Shown here in pieces: positions 53,165 to 62,657 of a stretch of DNA of 64,000 nt. This stretch comes from JAZGER01 sp036480335 (GTDB lineage: Bacteria; Pseudomonadota; Gammaproteobacteria; DSM-19610): contig JAZGGH010000040.1 of NCBI GenBank assembly GCA_036480335.1, forward strand, positions 1-64,000, read 5' to 3'. A program made the position numbers and the translations under genes. Below the pieces are notes generated by a model. That model made no database searches, was not told the DNA's origin, and saw only the letters and a list, made by a program, of their open reading frames with translations. Within the stretch, counting starts at the first letter, position 1. The number at the start of each line of letters is the position of its first letter.

Positions 53165-54679
53165 TCAGACAATATTGATGCCCGCCAGTTGCTGTCTCCA
53201 GTGAGCCGGGCCAGTTAGATGTACAGATTTCCCCCTGGAATCTACGGCAACAGTAACAGGCATATCCTTGATTTTAAATTCATATACAGCCTCCATCCCC
53301 AGCTCAGGATAGGCGATGACCTTTGATGCCTGAATGGCTTTGGATACCAGGTAGGCCGCTCCACCCGTCGCTATAAGATAGACTGCCTGATGTTTTTTAA
53401 TGGTTTTGATGGCTTCGGGGCCACGTTCCGCCTTGCCAATCATGCCAATTAGACCGGTTTGTTCGAGCATAGCATCGGTAAATATGTCCATACGGGTCGC
53501 GGTGGTTGGGCCAGCCGGGCCGACGACTTCGTTATTTACAGGGTCAACTGGCCCAACGTAGTAGATAAACCGGTTAGTAAAATCAAGGCCCTGTGGCAGA
53601 GATTCACCTTTGTTGAGAGTGTCTATAATGCGTTTATGGGCAGCATCACGGCCAGTTAGCAGATTGCCGCTGAGTAACAGAGTTTCTCCGGGTTGCCAGT
53701 CCTGAATATCTGCTTTTGTCAGTGAATTTAGATCCACTTTCCGAGAACCGGACGGATCCCAGCTAATTTTTGGCCAGTCATTGATATCAGGTGGTTCAGG
53801 ATAGGCAGGGCCACTGCCATCAAGGTTGATGTGTATGTGGCGAGTCGCTGCACAATTCGGGATGATAGCAACGGGCTTGGATGCCGCATGGGTTGGATAG
53901 TCAAGAATCTTCACATCCAGAACGGTTGTCAGGCCACCCAGACCCTGAGCACCAATGCCGAGTTTGTTGATTCGGTGGTAGATTTCCAGACGCAGTTCTT
54001 CGATAGCGGAAACAGGTTCACGATCAATCAGTTGCTGGATATCGACGGGTTCGAGTAATGCCTCTTTTGCCAGTAACATGGCTTTTTCAGCAGTTCCTCC
54101 AATGCCGATGCCCAGAATTCCAGGGGGGCACCAGCCAGCTCCCATGGTAATGACCTGCTGTTCAATCCAGTCGGCTATATTGCTGCCGGGATTCAGCACA
54201 GTGAACCTGGCCTTATTCTCGGAGCCACCGCCTTTTGCGGCAACAATGACAGATAGTTTGTTTCCGGGGACCGTTTTCATATGAATGACAGCCGGCGTGT
54301 TATCTCCGGTATTCTGGCGTTTGCCTGCTGGATCGGCCACAATCGACGCTCGCAATGGGTTGTCTGCCGACTTGTAAGCCCGACGCACCGCTTCATTTAC
54401 CATGTCCTCGATGCTCATTACTGCATCCCAGTGTAGGTTCATACCCATCTCAAGAAACACCGTGACGATGCCTGTATCCTGACAAATGGGTCGGTGGCCT
54501 TCCGCGCACATGCGCGAGTTGACAAGAATCTGGGCAATTGCGTCTTTTGCGGCTACCGATTGTTCTTTTTGCCAGGCGAGCGTCATAGCATCGATGAAAT
54601 CTTTCGGGTGGTAGTAGGAGATAAACTGCAGGGCATTTTCGATAGACTGAATGAAATCGGCCTGTTTGATTGTGGTCAT
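53165..54679 (-). CDS. Fumarate hydratase, class I
   Basis: A 504-residue iron-sulfur fumarase of the fused FumA/FumB type. The N-terminal alpha part has RPICQDTG with one cluster cysteine, further cysteines lie in GAGWCPPGILGIGIGGT and PNCAATRHIH, and the C-terminal beta part has GPAGPTTATRMD. It interconverts fumarate and malate in the TCA cycle. It is oxygen-labile in E. coli. The lone gene has its own upstream region, and a plus-strand gene begins about 165 bases beyond its start. Confidence 0.94.
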   Translation of the reverse strand: MTTIKQADFIQSIENALQFISYYHPKDFIDAMTLAWQKEQSVAAKDAIAQILVNSRMCAEGHRPICQDTGIVTVFLEMGMNLHWDAVMSIEDMVNEAVRRAYKSADNPLRASIVADPAGKRQNTGDNTPAVIHMKTVPGNKLSVIVAAKGGGSENKARFTVLNPGSNIADWIEQQVITMGAGWCPPGILGIGIGGTAEKAMLLAKEALLEPVDIQQLIDREPVSAIEELRLEIYHRINKLGIGAQGLGGLTTVLDVKILDYPTHAASKPVAIIPNCAATRHIHINLDGSGPAYPEPPDINDWPKISWDPSGSRKVDLNSLTKADIQDWQPGETLLLSGNLLTGRDAAHKRIIDTLNKGESLPQGLDFTNRFIYYVGPVDPVNNEVVGPAGPTTATRMDIFTDAMLEQTGLIGMIGKAERGPEAIKTIKKHQAVYLIATGGAAYLVSKAIQASKVIAYPELGMEAVYEFKIKDMPVTVAVDSRGKSVHLTGPAHWRQQLAGINIV

Positions 54680-54844
54680 GGTGTTTTCGGTCTCCGCTAT
54701 GGCTCTGTCGGGTCCAGGTCAGGTATGATCCATGTTTATTAAGTTAGAATACTGTGTTTTTGCAGTTACGGGAACAACGAATGCGATAGAGAGTCACATT
54801 TTTGTACACGATGACGTTGTGTCTTAATTCCAGAGGGGCGTTGC

Positions 54845-55336
54845 ATGAAATCAGTAATACGAGCAATCACTATCTTATTGGCGACTATTTTCCAGCCGCT
54901 GCTAGTGAATGCAGATGAAGCAGTCAATTTTAGCTTGCCAGATATTAAGGGTAAATCAGTCTCGCTTGCTGATTACCGAGGCAAATGGGTTATTGTCAAT
55001 TATTGGGCTACCTGGTGTCCACCCTGTAAAGATGAAATCCCGGATCTGGTTGAGTTTCATGATAAGCATCACGATAAAGATGCGGTGGTGCTAGGTATTA
55101 ATGCCGAAGACATTAACCTCGAAAAACTGATCGATTTTTCAGACTCTTTTATGATCAGCTACCCGATATTGCGTTCATCAGCACTGGCTGAGTCGCCTCT
55201 CGGTGGTGTTCCTGGTTTGCCTACAACGTATATTGTCTCTCCCGAAGGCGTGCCTGTTGCGCGACAGGTTGGGCCGATAACCAGTGATTTGATCGAAAAA
55301 TATATTAATAAAAAATCTCTGGAAGCTAAAAAGTGA
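54845..55336 (+). CDS. TlpA-like periplasmic thioredoxin
   Basis: A 163-residue protein with an N-terminal signal peptide (to about residue 23) and a TlpA/ResA-type thioredoxin fold with WCPPC (C58, C61) and the cis-proline segment GVPGLPTTYIV. It probably reduces disulfides in the periplasm. It overlaps the next gene by four bases (GTGA), starting an operon of redox and transport genes. Confidence 0.88.
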   Translation: MKSVIRAITILLATIFQPLLVNADEAVNFSLPDIKGKSVSLADYRGKWVIVNYWATWCPPCKDEIPDLVEFHDKHHDKDAVVLGINAEDINLEKLIDFSDSFMISYPILRSSALAESPLGGVPGLPTTYIVSPEGVPVARQVGPITSDLIEKYINKKSLEAKK

Positions 55337-55884
55337 TAAAAACATTACCTGTGCTGGCGGTTTTTTTCGTCATCTTCAGCCTGGTTTCCTCATCAATATT
55401 TGCGGAAACACTGCTACGTGACCCCGGTGATCATTTTTTTGATCAGTCGCTGGGTGATTTGCAGGAAGAGTTGACGATTGCCAGAGAGGACGGGAAAAAA
55501 GCTGTCATGTTGTTTTTTGAACAGGAAGAATGCCCCTTTTGTCGGCGCATGAAAGCAGACGTTCTTAATCGACCGGATGTGCAGGAATATTATAAAAAGA
55601 ACTTCCGGATTATCCCCATCGATATTGAAGGAGATCTTTCTATCAAGGATTTCCAGGGTGTGGATATCAGGGAAAAGGATTTTGCCTTTCACGTACACCG
55701 TGTGCGAGCTACCCCGGTATTTCTGTTCGTGGATCTATATGGCAATCCGCTTGCCCGTTACACAGGAGCAACAGCGGATATTGATGAGTTCAAATGGCTG
55801 GCTGACTATGTGCTGGCTTCGGAATACAAAAATCTGCCTTTTACCAAATACAAACGACAGCGGCGACAACAGTCGAGGCAATGA
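55333..55884 (+). CDS. Thioredoxin-like SoxW-family protein
   Basis: A 183-residue exported thioredoxin-like protein with CPFC at 67-70 (QEECPFCRRMK) and a cis-Pro segment RATPVFLFVD. It resembles the SoxW/DUF255-type group that reduces periplasmic partners. It overlaps both neighbours by four bases, so it is translationally coupled to the TlpA-like protein and the TolC-family protein. Confidence 0.82.
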   Translation: MIKTLPVLAVFFVIFSLVSSSIFAETLLRDPGDHFFDQSLGDLQEELTIAREDGKKAVMLFFEQEECPFCRRMKADVLNRPDVQEYYKKNFRIIPIDIEGDLSIKDFQGVDIREKDFAFHVHRVRATPVFLFVDLYGNPLARYTGATADIDEFKWLADYVLASEYKNLPFTKYKRQRRQQSRQ

Positions 55885-57191
55885 CAGACAACTGCGGGTT
55901 GTTCTGGTTATGTTTACTGTTGCTGATGACGCCTTTTATTGCAGCAGAAGGCCTGTCTGTTCTTAATCTTGAGAAAGCGCTGTCTTTTGCGCACCAGGAT
56001 CATCCGGATGTCCTCTTGCAAAAAGCCAGGCAACAACAGGCAAAAGCTGAATATGAGAATCTGGATGCAGAAAATCTGGGCGCTCGTGCCCGCCTGATTC
56101 TTGATGGTCGTTGGGTAGAGCCGGGTGACAGTAGCGATAGCCGTCAATTCACTGGTTCAATCTCGCATAATGATTCACGCGCACATTTCATCATTGACAA
56201 AACCCTGTATGATTTTGGCGCAACAAGAGCATCATTGGCTGCCAAAGAAGCAGAAGTTCACGTCGAAGAACAGAATCTTGCATTGCTCTATCAGCAGCGT
56301 CGTATTTCTATCGCACGCGCATTTTTTAATGTATTGCTGGCTGATCTTGAGTTTGCCTTTGCCGATGAATCGATGGCCATTGAATTTGTTCGTCTGGATA
56401 GATTGAAAGACAGGAACCGTTTGGGGCAGCTATCAGATATCGCATTGGCGCGACAGGAAAATAGCTACCAGTCGCAGCGGATTATCCGTTATCAGGCGGA
56501 AGCAAATCAGCGTATTATGCGTGCTCAACTGGCTGAAATTATGAGTCAGCCTGATGAGTTGCCTGTTGATCTGTTAAAACCGGATTTGCAACTAGACCGA
56601 GATATTCCTGAATATGATGTGCTGGTTGAGCAGGCAATGACAGCGAACCCCCTGTTGACCGTTTTGCAGGCTGATATGCAGGCATCAACACTTCAGCTTA
56701 AGGCGGCTCGCAGCAGTGCGCGACCCGTTATCAGAGGTGAACTCAGGGCGTCAGAATACAATCGGGAGTTTATAACCCGAGACAGATACCGGGCAGGCCT
56801 GTTGCTTGAAATACCGCTATACACAGGCGGTCGAACCGGATCAAAACGCAAGCAGGCACAAGCCGGGTTTCTTGAAACAGAAGCCTTACTGGCTATGCAA
56901 AAGATCGAAATACGGCAAGCATTACGTGAAGCTGTTGAGCGCCTTCTCATATTACGTGTTACCCGGGAACAGGCGATAGCGGAGCAGGATTTTCGTGATC
57001 TGGATCTGGATCGGGCGCGCACTGAATATGAGCTTGAATTTGTCAGCGATCTGGGAAACGCCATGGCGGATTCCACTGGCGCACGTTTCAAGCGCGAAAA
57101 AGCAGAATATGAGCTGGCGCTAACCTGGGCAGAAATAGCCCTGTTGACCGGTCATCCAGAATGGGAGATTTTTCAGGCGGAGCGACAATAA
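55881..57191 (+). CDS. TolC-family outer membrane protein
   Basis: A 436-residue protein with a signal peptide (LFWLCLLLLMTPFIAAEG). It has the duplicated helical hairpins of outer membrane efflux proteins (LEKALSFAHQDHPDVLLQKARQQQAKAEY ... LLEIPLYTGGRTGSKRKQA). It would form a channel for an exporter. No adaptor protein is adjacent. The coupled thioredoxin-like genes are an unusual partner. Confidence 0.85.
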   Translation: MTDNCGLFWLCLLLLMTPFIAAEGLSVLNLEKALSFAHQDHPDVLLQKARQQQAKAEYENLDAENLGARARLILDGRWVEPGDSSDSRQFTGSISHNDSRAHFIIDKTLYDFGATRASLAAKEAEVHVEEQNLALLYQQRRISIARAFFNVLLADLEFAFADESMAIEFVRLDRLKDRNRLGQLSDIALARQENSYQSQRIIRYQAEANQRIMRAQLAEIMSQPDELPVDLLKPDLQLDRDIPEYDVLVEQAMTANPLLTVLQADMQASTLQLKAARSSARPVIRGELRASEYNREFITRDRYRAGLLLEIPLYTGGRTGSKRKQAQAGFLETEALLAMQKIEIRQALREAVERLLILRVTREQAIAEQDFRDLDLDRARTEYELEFVSDLGNAMADSTGARFKREKAEYELALTWAEIALLTGHPEWEIFQAERQ

Positions 57192-57282
57192 TTCTGGCGA
57201 AAATGGATGTCTCCATGGGCTGTTTATTCCCTGAAAATCACGTATCATTTCAACTTGATTCTCTAACGAAAGGTCATCATTC

Positions 57283-57918
57283 GTGTTTGAACTTGTCACT
57301 GCCGGCGGCTGGCTTATGCTGCCCATTATCATTTGTTCGGTTATTGCTCTGGCAATCATTGTCGAACGTCTCTGGTCATTACGAGTAGCGCGTGTTTTAC
57401 CCAAAGATCTGGTTGTTCAGGTCTGGGCCTGGGCCAAGGATCGTCAGCTTGATATAGAGCGTCTCAGGACGTTGCGAGCCGAATCGCCACTGGGGCGTAT
57501 TCTGGCTGCGGGTCTAATGAACCGAAACGCTAGTCGCAGTATTATGAAAGAAGCCATAGAAGATACCGGGCGACATGTGGTGCATGAACTGGAGCGTTAT
57601 CTGAATACGCTGGGTACAATTGCTGCTATTGCGCCATTGTTGGGTCTACTAGGTACCGTTATTGGTATGATCAAGGTGTTTTCATCTATTACTACGCAGG
57701 GTGTTGGTAACCCGACCGCTATGGCCGGCGGTATTTCTGAAGCTTTGCTGACAACGGCTGCGGGTATGGTAGTGGCAATTCCCAGTCTGATGTTTTATCG
57801 CTTTTTCCGGGGTAAGGTGGCCATGCTGGTGTTGCGCATGGAAAAGCAGGCGCTGCGCATGGTTGAGGTGTTGCAGGGTCAGCGGGTTGAAGATGGCCGC
57901 ATGGAAGACCAGCTATGA
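57283..57918 (+). CDS. exbB: ExbB/TolQ/MotA-family proton channel protein
   Basis: A 211-residue protein starting at GTG, nine bases after AAAGGT. It has three membrane helices and the family's long cytoplasmic loop. The GTIAAIAPLLGLLGTVIGMIKVF block and the ISEALLTTAAGMVVAIP block are diagnostic. With ExbD it couples proton flow to energising outer-membrane processes. It overlaps exbD by four bases. Confidence 0.92.
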   Translation: MFELVTAGGWLMLPIIICSVIALAIIVERLWSLRVARVLPKDLVVQVWAWAKDRQLDIERLRTLRAESPLGRILAAGLMNRNASRSIMKEAIEDTGRHVVHELERYLNTLGTIAAIAPLLGLLGTVIGMIKVFSSITTQGVGNPTAMAGGISEALLTTAAGMVVAIPSLMFYRFFRGKVAMLVLRMEKQALRMVEVLQGQRVEDGRMEDQL

Positions 57919-58355
57919 AGTTACAGCGCAGCCAGGCCGAAGACCCCGAATTAAACCTGACGCCACTGATTGATGTTGTCTTTATTTTGCTGATTTTTTT
58001 CATGGTCTCGACAACATTTCAAAAGGAATCGGAGATACAGATTGATTTGCCTGAAGCGGGAACCACGGCAACCACGGATGAACCGAAACATCTTGAAATT
58101 GTTATCGACAGTAATGGACACTATTTTCTTGGCGATCAGCAAGTCATCAAATCAGAATTTGAATCCTTATTAGGTGCTATCAGACAGCATTTGATGGTTG
58201 ATGGAGAAGAGATTGATACTGCCATGCCGGTAACGATTCGTGCTGACCGGACGACACCCTATGAATCTGTGGTCAGAGCGATGGACGCTGCAGCCCAGCT
58301 TGGACTGGTTAAAATTTCATTAACCACAAACCAGCGAGATACGACTGGCAAGTGA
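57915..58355 (+). CDS. exbD: ExbD/TolR-family biopolymer transport protein
   Basis: A 146-residue protein with one membrane helix bearing the key aspartate (LTPLIDVVFILLIFFMVSTTF) and a periplasmic domain. It pairs with ExbB. In Pseudomonas-type loci this exbBD pair also lies beside lipid A genes, so it may serve envelope rather than siderophore transport. It overlaps msbA by four bases. Confidence 0.92.
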   Translation: MKLQRSQAEDPELNLTPLIDVVFILLIFFMVSTTFQKESEIQIDLPEAGTTATTDEPKHLEIVIDSNGHYFLGDQQVIKSEFESLLGAIRQHLMVDGEEIDTAMPVTIRADRTTPYESVVRAMDAAAQLGLVKISLTTNQRDTTGK

Positions 58356-60139
58356 GTAATGCCGCTGGCAAACAAGAACAGGGGTGGGCGAATTACCGGC
58401 GTCTGATTTCTTATGCAGTGCCTTACTGGAAGCAATTTCTTCTGGCTGTACTTGCCATGGTGATATTTGCGGCAACCGATACCGGCTTTGCTGCAATGAT
58501 GAAACCCATGCTTGATGGCAGTTTTGTTGAGCGTGATCCTGCTACCATTCGATGGGTACCTCTGGTATTGATCGGTTTGTTTTTTCTCCGTGGCGTAACC
58601 GGTTTTATCTCTCGCTACGGTATGAGCTGGATAGGTAGAAATGTTATTCGCCGTTTGCGCGATGATATGTATTCCACGTTGTTAATGTTGCCTGCCAGCT
58701 TTTTTGACAGACAGACTGCCGGAGGCATCCTGTCGCGTTTTTCCTACGATGTTGAGCAGGTTGCTGAAGCGACTTCCAATGTCATCACCATACTCATCCG
58801 CGATAGCCTGACACTGCTTTTTTTGATTGCTTACATGCTCTGGATCAGTCCGCTACTGACACTGTTGTTTATTATGATTGTGCCACTGATTGCCCTGATT
58901 GTGAGATTTACCAGTCGACGTTTTCGTCACATTAGCCATGCTATCCAGTCGTCGATGGCGGAATTGACACAATTTGTTGATGAAACGATCACCGCGCAAC
59001 GGCTGATCAAGTCAAGCAACGCACAGACTGAACGCACTCGCCAGTATGCTGAGCTGAATGAGCAGAATCGGAGATCGCATCTGAAACTGGCACTGACCAG
59101 TTATGTCAGTACACCGCTGGTGCAATTTATTGCCGCCTGTACCCTGGCTTTTGTTATTTATCTGGCCTCGAACCAGGCATATTTATCCGATATCACGGTC
59201 GGTGGTTTTGTCTCCTTTATGACGGCAATGATGCTATTGATGCAGCCAATGAAGCGCCTGACTAATATGAATGTTTCCCTGCAAAAAGGTGTTGCTGCTG
59301 CTGACAGTGTGTTTTCCCTGCTTGATGAAGCGCCTGAAAGCGACAGTGGAGATTACAACAAACCGAAAATCAGAGGAGAGATTGTATTTGATCATGTGTC
59401 ATTTACATATTCCGGAAATGATCAGGAAGCCTCATCAGTAGCTGTGCTGAAAGATGTGTCGTTGAGTATCAATGCGGGTGAAACAATTGCCATTGTTGGC
59501 CGGTCGGGTAGCGGAAAATCCACACTGGTTCAGCTAATGCAGCGTTTTTATGAGCCGGATGAAGGCGTAATTCGGCTGGATGATGTGCCGATTTCTCGTT
59601 ACACATTGGCTAACCTGCGTCAGCATATTGCTTTTGTATCTCAGGATATAATGCTGTTCAATGATAGTGTGGAGAATAATATCGCTTTTGGTTGTTCACC
59701 TTCAGAGGCTCTGACGGACAGGGTCAAACAGGCGGCTAAAGCCAGTCATGCCTATGAGTTTATAGAGCAACTACCTGAAGGCTTTCAGACACAAACGGGT
59801 GATAACGGTATGCGCCTTTCCGGTGGACAGAAACAGCGGCTGGCGCTGGCGCGAGCCATGCACAAGGATGCGCCTGTGTTGATTCTGGATGAAGCGACCT
59901 CATCACTGGATGCAGAGTCTGAACGCTATGTGCAGGATGCCATCGAAAAGGTAACTGCAGGTCGAACATCAATTTTAATTGCGCACCGGTTATCAACGAT
60001 TGAAAAGGCTGATCGGATTTTTGTGCTTGATAAGGGTCGCCTTGTTGAATCAGGGACACATGATGTTTTGATCAGACAGGAGGGGGTATACGCCAGCCTT
60101 TACCGAATGCAATTTTCTTCACCCGAAACTGGGGCCTGA
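58352..60139 (+). CDS. msbA: Lipid A export ATP-binding/permease protein MsbA
   Basis: A 595-residue half ABC transporter starting at GTG. It has six membrane helices, then a nucleotide-binding domain with Walker A GRSGSGKST, signature LSGGQKQR and Walker B VLILDEATSSLD. It flips the lipid A-core precursor across the inner membrane. It is coupled to exbD and followed directly by lpxK, the standard order. Confidence 0.94.
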   Translation: MSNAAGKQEQGWANYRRLISYAVPYWKQFLLAVLAMVIFAATDTGFAAMMKPMLDGSFVERDPATIRWVPLVLIGLFFLRGVTGFISRYGMSWIGRNVIRRLRDDMYSTLLMLPASFFDRQTAGGILSRFSYDVEQVAEATSNVITILIRDSLTLLFLIAYMLWISPLLTLLFIMIVPLIALIVRFTSRRFRHISHAIQSSMAELTQFVDETITAQRLIKSSNAQTERTRQYAELNEQNRRSHLKLALTSYVSTPLVQFIAACTLAFVIYLASNQAYLSDITVGGFVSFMTAMMLLMQPMKRLTNMNVSLQKGVAAADSVFSLLDEAPESDSGDYNKPKIRGEIVFDHVSFTYSGNDQEASSVAVLKDVSLSINAGETIAIVGRSGSGKSTLVQLMQRFYEPDEGVIRLDDVPISRYTLANLRQHIAFVSQDIMLFNDSVENNIAFGCSPSEALTDRVKQAAKASHAYEFIEQLPEGFQTQTGDNGMRLSGGQKQRLALARAMHKDAPVLILDEATSSLDAESERYVQDAIEKVTAGRTSILIAHRLSTIEKADRIFVLDKGRLVESGTHDVLIRQEGVYASLYRMQFSSPETGA

Positions 60140-60140
60140 A

Positions 60141-61127
60141 ATGTGGCGAGGTGAGCGTTTTCTGCAACGACTCTGGTATGCTAAATCACTGCTCAGGTGG
60201 CTGTTATTTCCTCTGAGTTTGATATTTTGCAGCGGCGTAAGATTACGCAGGTGGTTGTACCGCAAAGAGGTGTTCGCTTCTCGTCGGATTGATGCCCAGG
60301 TCATTGTAGTCGGTAATATCTCGGTAGGTGGTACCGGTAAGACTCCCATGGTTATCAGTCTGGCCAGGCTTATGCAGGCGAGGGGATACAAAACGGGTAT
60401 TGTTTGCCGCGGTTACTGTGGTAAAAGTCATCACTGGCCTGTTCTGGTGACGGTAACAACGCCTGTGAATCTTGTTGGCGACGAAGCCACATTGTTGGCA
60501 CGGAAGTCGGGCGCTCTTGTTGCGGCTGGTCCTGATCGTGCCAGCAGTGCCAAACTGTTATCCGATATGGATTGTTCCATCATCATCAGCGATGACGGTT
60601 TGCAGCATTATTCTCTGCAACGGGATATTGAGATTGCCATGATCAATACGGATACGCATGCAGAGAATGCTTTGTGTCTGCCAGCCGGCCCGTTACGTGA
60701 ACCTGTTTCTCGTTTGCAGACAGTGGATTTTGTCGTCTGCTCAGGTAAAGATGTAAGAAGCTGTGCATGGCGGTTTGACAGGAAGGTTGCTTCTTTCTGG
60801 CAATTGACCGCCCCTGAAAACCAGGTGGATTTTGCTCTGTTTCAGGGCAGTAGTGTGCATGCCGTGGCGGGTATTGCTTTTCCGGAATCTTTTTTTGTAA
60901 TGCTTGAAAGGGCAGGTTTGCGTGTGATTAGACACCCATATCCTGATCATTATTGGTTTTGCGAAGCTGATTTACTGTTTGATGATGATTTGCCGGTGTT
61001 AATGACAGAAAAAGACGCTGTAAAATGCCTGGATTTTGCGCATAATCGCTGTTGGGCGGCAAACGAAGCAGGTGAACCTGATTTTGGGTTTATTCAGGCT
61101 TTGATGGCGCGCCTGGGTATAACTTGA
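60141..61127 (+). CDS. lpxK: Tetraacyldisaccharide 4'-kinase
   Basis: A 328-residue kinase with P-loop GNISVGGTGKTP and the DDGLQHYSLQRD segment typical of LpxK. It phosphorylates the lipid A disaccharide at the 4' position. An N-terminal membrane-binding helix is present. It starts one base after msbA ends. Confidence 0.94.
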   Translation: MWRGERFLQRLWYAKSLLRWLLFPLSLIFCSGVRLRRWLYRKEVFASRRIDAQVIVVGNISVGGTGKTPMVISLARLMQARGYKTGIVCRGYCGKSHHWPVLVTVTTPVNLVGDEATLLARKSGALVAAGPDRASSAKLLSDMDCSIIISDDGLQHYSLQRDIEIAMINTDTHAENALCLPAGPLREPVSRLQTVDFVVCSGKDVRSCAWRFDRKVASFWQLTAPENQVDFALFQGSSVHAVAGIAFPESFFVMLERAGLRVIRHPYPDHYWFCEADLLFDDDLPVLMTEKDAVKCLDFAHNRCWAANEAGEPDFGFIQALMARLGIT

Positions 61128-61140
61128 ATGGAGTAGAAAC

Positions 61141-61320
61141 GTGGATACAAAATTACTGGATATTCTGGTATGCCCAATCTGTAAGGGGCCACTTAAGTAT
61201 GACAAAAAGCAACAGGAATTGATCTGCAAGGTGGATCGGTTAGCGTACCCTGTTCGGGATGATATACCTGTGATGCTTGAAGGGGATGCAAGAAAGTTGG
61301 CTGATGACGAAGAAGCTTAA
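61141..61320 (+). CDS. ycaR: Trm112/YcaR-family zinc-ribbon-like protein
   Basis: A 59-residue protein starting at GTG and preceded by TGGAGTAG. The sequence LLDILVCPICKGPL ... YPVRDDIPVMLEGDA is the short bacterial Trm112-like family. Its length equals that of E. coli YcaR. Its exact role is unknown, although homologues activate methyltransferases. It lies between lpxK and kdsB, as in many gammaproteobacteria. Confidence 0.9.
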   Translation: MDTKLLDILVCPICKGPLKYDKKQQELICKVDRLAYPVRDDIPVMLEGDARKLADDEEA

Positions 61321-61321
61321 T

Positions 61322-62089
61322 ATGCCGATGCCTTTTACGGTAGTTATTCCGGCGCGCTATGCTTCGTCACGATTGCCAGGTAAGCCCTTGCTAGAGCTAG
61401 CGGGTAAGCCGATGTTACAGCATACCTATGAAGTCGCTAAAAGCAGTCATGCCGAGCATATTGTCATTGCTACCGATGACCCGCGTATCGAATCGGTCGC
61501 AAAAGATTTTGGCGCGACAGTCTGTATGACAGCAGCTGGTCATCAGAGTGGAACTGATCGACTTGCTGAAGTTGTTCGTTTGCTTGATATTGCCGAAGAG
61601 ACGGTTATCGTCAATTTGCAGGGCGATGAACCACTGATGCCACCCGCATTGTTGACACAGGTTGCGCAAGGCTTATCCGACCATATTGATGCCCGCATTG
61701 CCACACTCGCGGTTGCGATAACAACTTATGAAGAGTTTGTTGACCCGAATATCGTCAAAGTGGTCAGAGACCATCAAGGCCTTGCTCACTATTTCAGTCG
61801 TGCACCTATCCCCTGGGATCGGGATTTGGCACAACAGAACAGGCGGCAATTATCTTCCATCTTGCCACCATTACGGCATCTCGGCTTGTATGCTTACAGA
61901 GCATCCTATCTGCATGCGTATACTCAAATGCCGGTTTGTGCATTGGAGCAGGCAGAGCAGCTAGAGCAACTCAGAGCGCTTTGGGCAGGTGAAAAGATTG
62001 TTGTAGATATCGCCTGCTGTCAGCCAGGGCCAGGTGTGGACACCGCTGAAGACCTGGAGAATGCAGCCAGGTTTTTTGCGAATCAATAG
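61322..62089 (+). CDS. kdsB: 3-deoxy-manno-octulosonate cytidylyltransferase
   Basis: I take the ATG at 61322 (MPMPF) because the conserved core FTVVIPARYASSRLPGKPL starts just after it; upstream in-frame ATGs overlap the Trm112-like gene. The 255-residue product has the CMP-Kdo synthetase motifs VIATDDPRI, GDEPLMPP and GLYAYR. It activates Kdo for the lipopolysaccharide inner core. Confidence 0.94.
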   Translation: MPMPFTVVIPARYASSRLPGKPLLELAGKPMLQHTYEVAKSSHAEHIVIATDDPRIESVAKDFGATVCMTAAGHQSGTDRLAEVVRLLDIAEETVIVNLQGDEPLMPPALLTQVAQGLSDHIDARIATLAVAITTYEEFVDPNIVKVVRDHQGLAHYFSRAPIPWDRDLAQQNRRQLSSILPPLRHLGLYAYRASYLHAYTQMPVCALEQAEQLEQLRALWAGEKIVVDIACCQPGPGVDTAEDLENAARFFANQ

Positions 62090-62113
62090 TATCAACTGTG
62101 TAAGATAATAAAT

Positions 62114-62590
62114 ATGAAAACCATTAAAGTGTTATTTGTCTGTATGGGAAATATCTGCCGTTCACCAACAGGGCAGGGTGTGTTTGAGTCTCTGGTCAGA
62201 AAACAAGGTCTGGAGGATGTAATAGAAATTGATTCTGCAGGTACCCACGCATTCCATGTTGGCGAGCCACCGGATAGTCGTGCTACCAGCACTGCTCGAC
62301 TGCGTAATATTGATTTGAGTACACAGCGGGCGCGTAAAGTGAACGATCGAGATTATGAAGTTTACGACTACATTCTGGCGATGGATAACAGCAATCTGGA
62401 AGATTTACGCATTCGTTGCCCAGAAGAACATCAACTAAAGCTCTATCGTTTACTGGATTTTTCCCGTAAGGCAGAAATTTCAGAGGTCCCTGATCCCTAT
62501 TATGGCGGGAGTAAAGGCTTTGAACGCGTATTGGATCTGGTTGAGGATGGTGCTGAGGGTTTACTGAAACATATTCAGTCAAAGTTATAA
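62114..62590 (+). CDS. Low-molecular-weight protein tyrosine phosphatase
   Basis: A 158-residue phosphatase with the active-site loop C-M-G-N-I-C-R-S at residues 10-17 and the general-acid aspartate in VPDPYYGG. Members act on protein tyrosine phosphate, often for exopolysaccharide control, but here it sits in the lpxK-kdsB block, where a ptp-murB pair is common. No murB follows. Confidence 0.9.
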   Translation: MKTIKVLFVCMGNICRSPTGQGVFESLVRKQGLEDVIEIDSAGTHAFHVGEPPDSRATSTARLRNIDLSTQRARKVNDRDYEVYDYILAMDNSNLEDLRIRCPEEHQLKLYRLLDFSRKAEISEVPDPYYGGSKGFERVLDLVEDGAEGLLKHIQSKL

Positions 62591-62620
62591 CCGATAGATC
62601 TCAAGACAAGTTGAGCAACA

Positions 62621-62647
62621 ACCTTCCTCTGGCTACAGGAGGAAGGT
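62621..62647. terminator. Bidirectional hairpin between convergent phosphatase and rne genes
   Basis: ACCTTCCTC (62621-62629) pairs perfectly with GAGGAAGGT (62639-62647) across nine bases. It lies in the short gap between two convergent genes. No clear T run is present on either side. Confidence 0.6.
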
Positions 62648-62657
62648 GATTCCTAAT

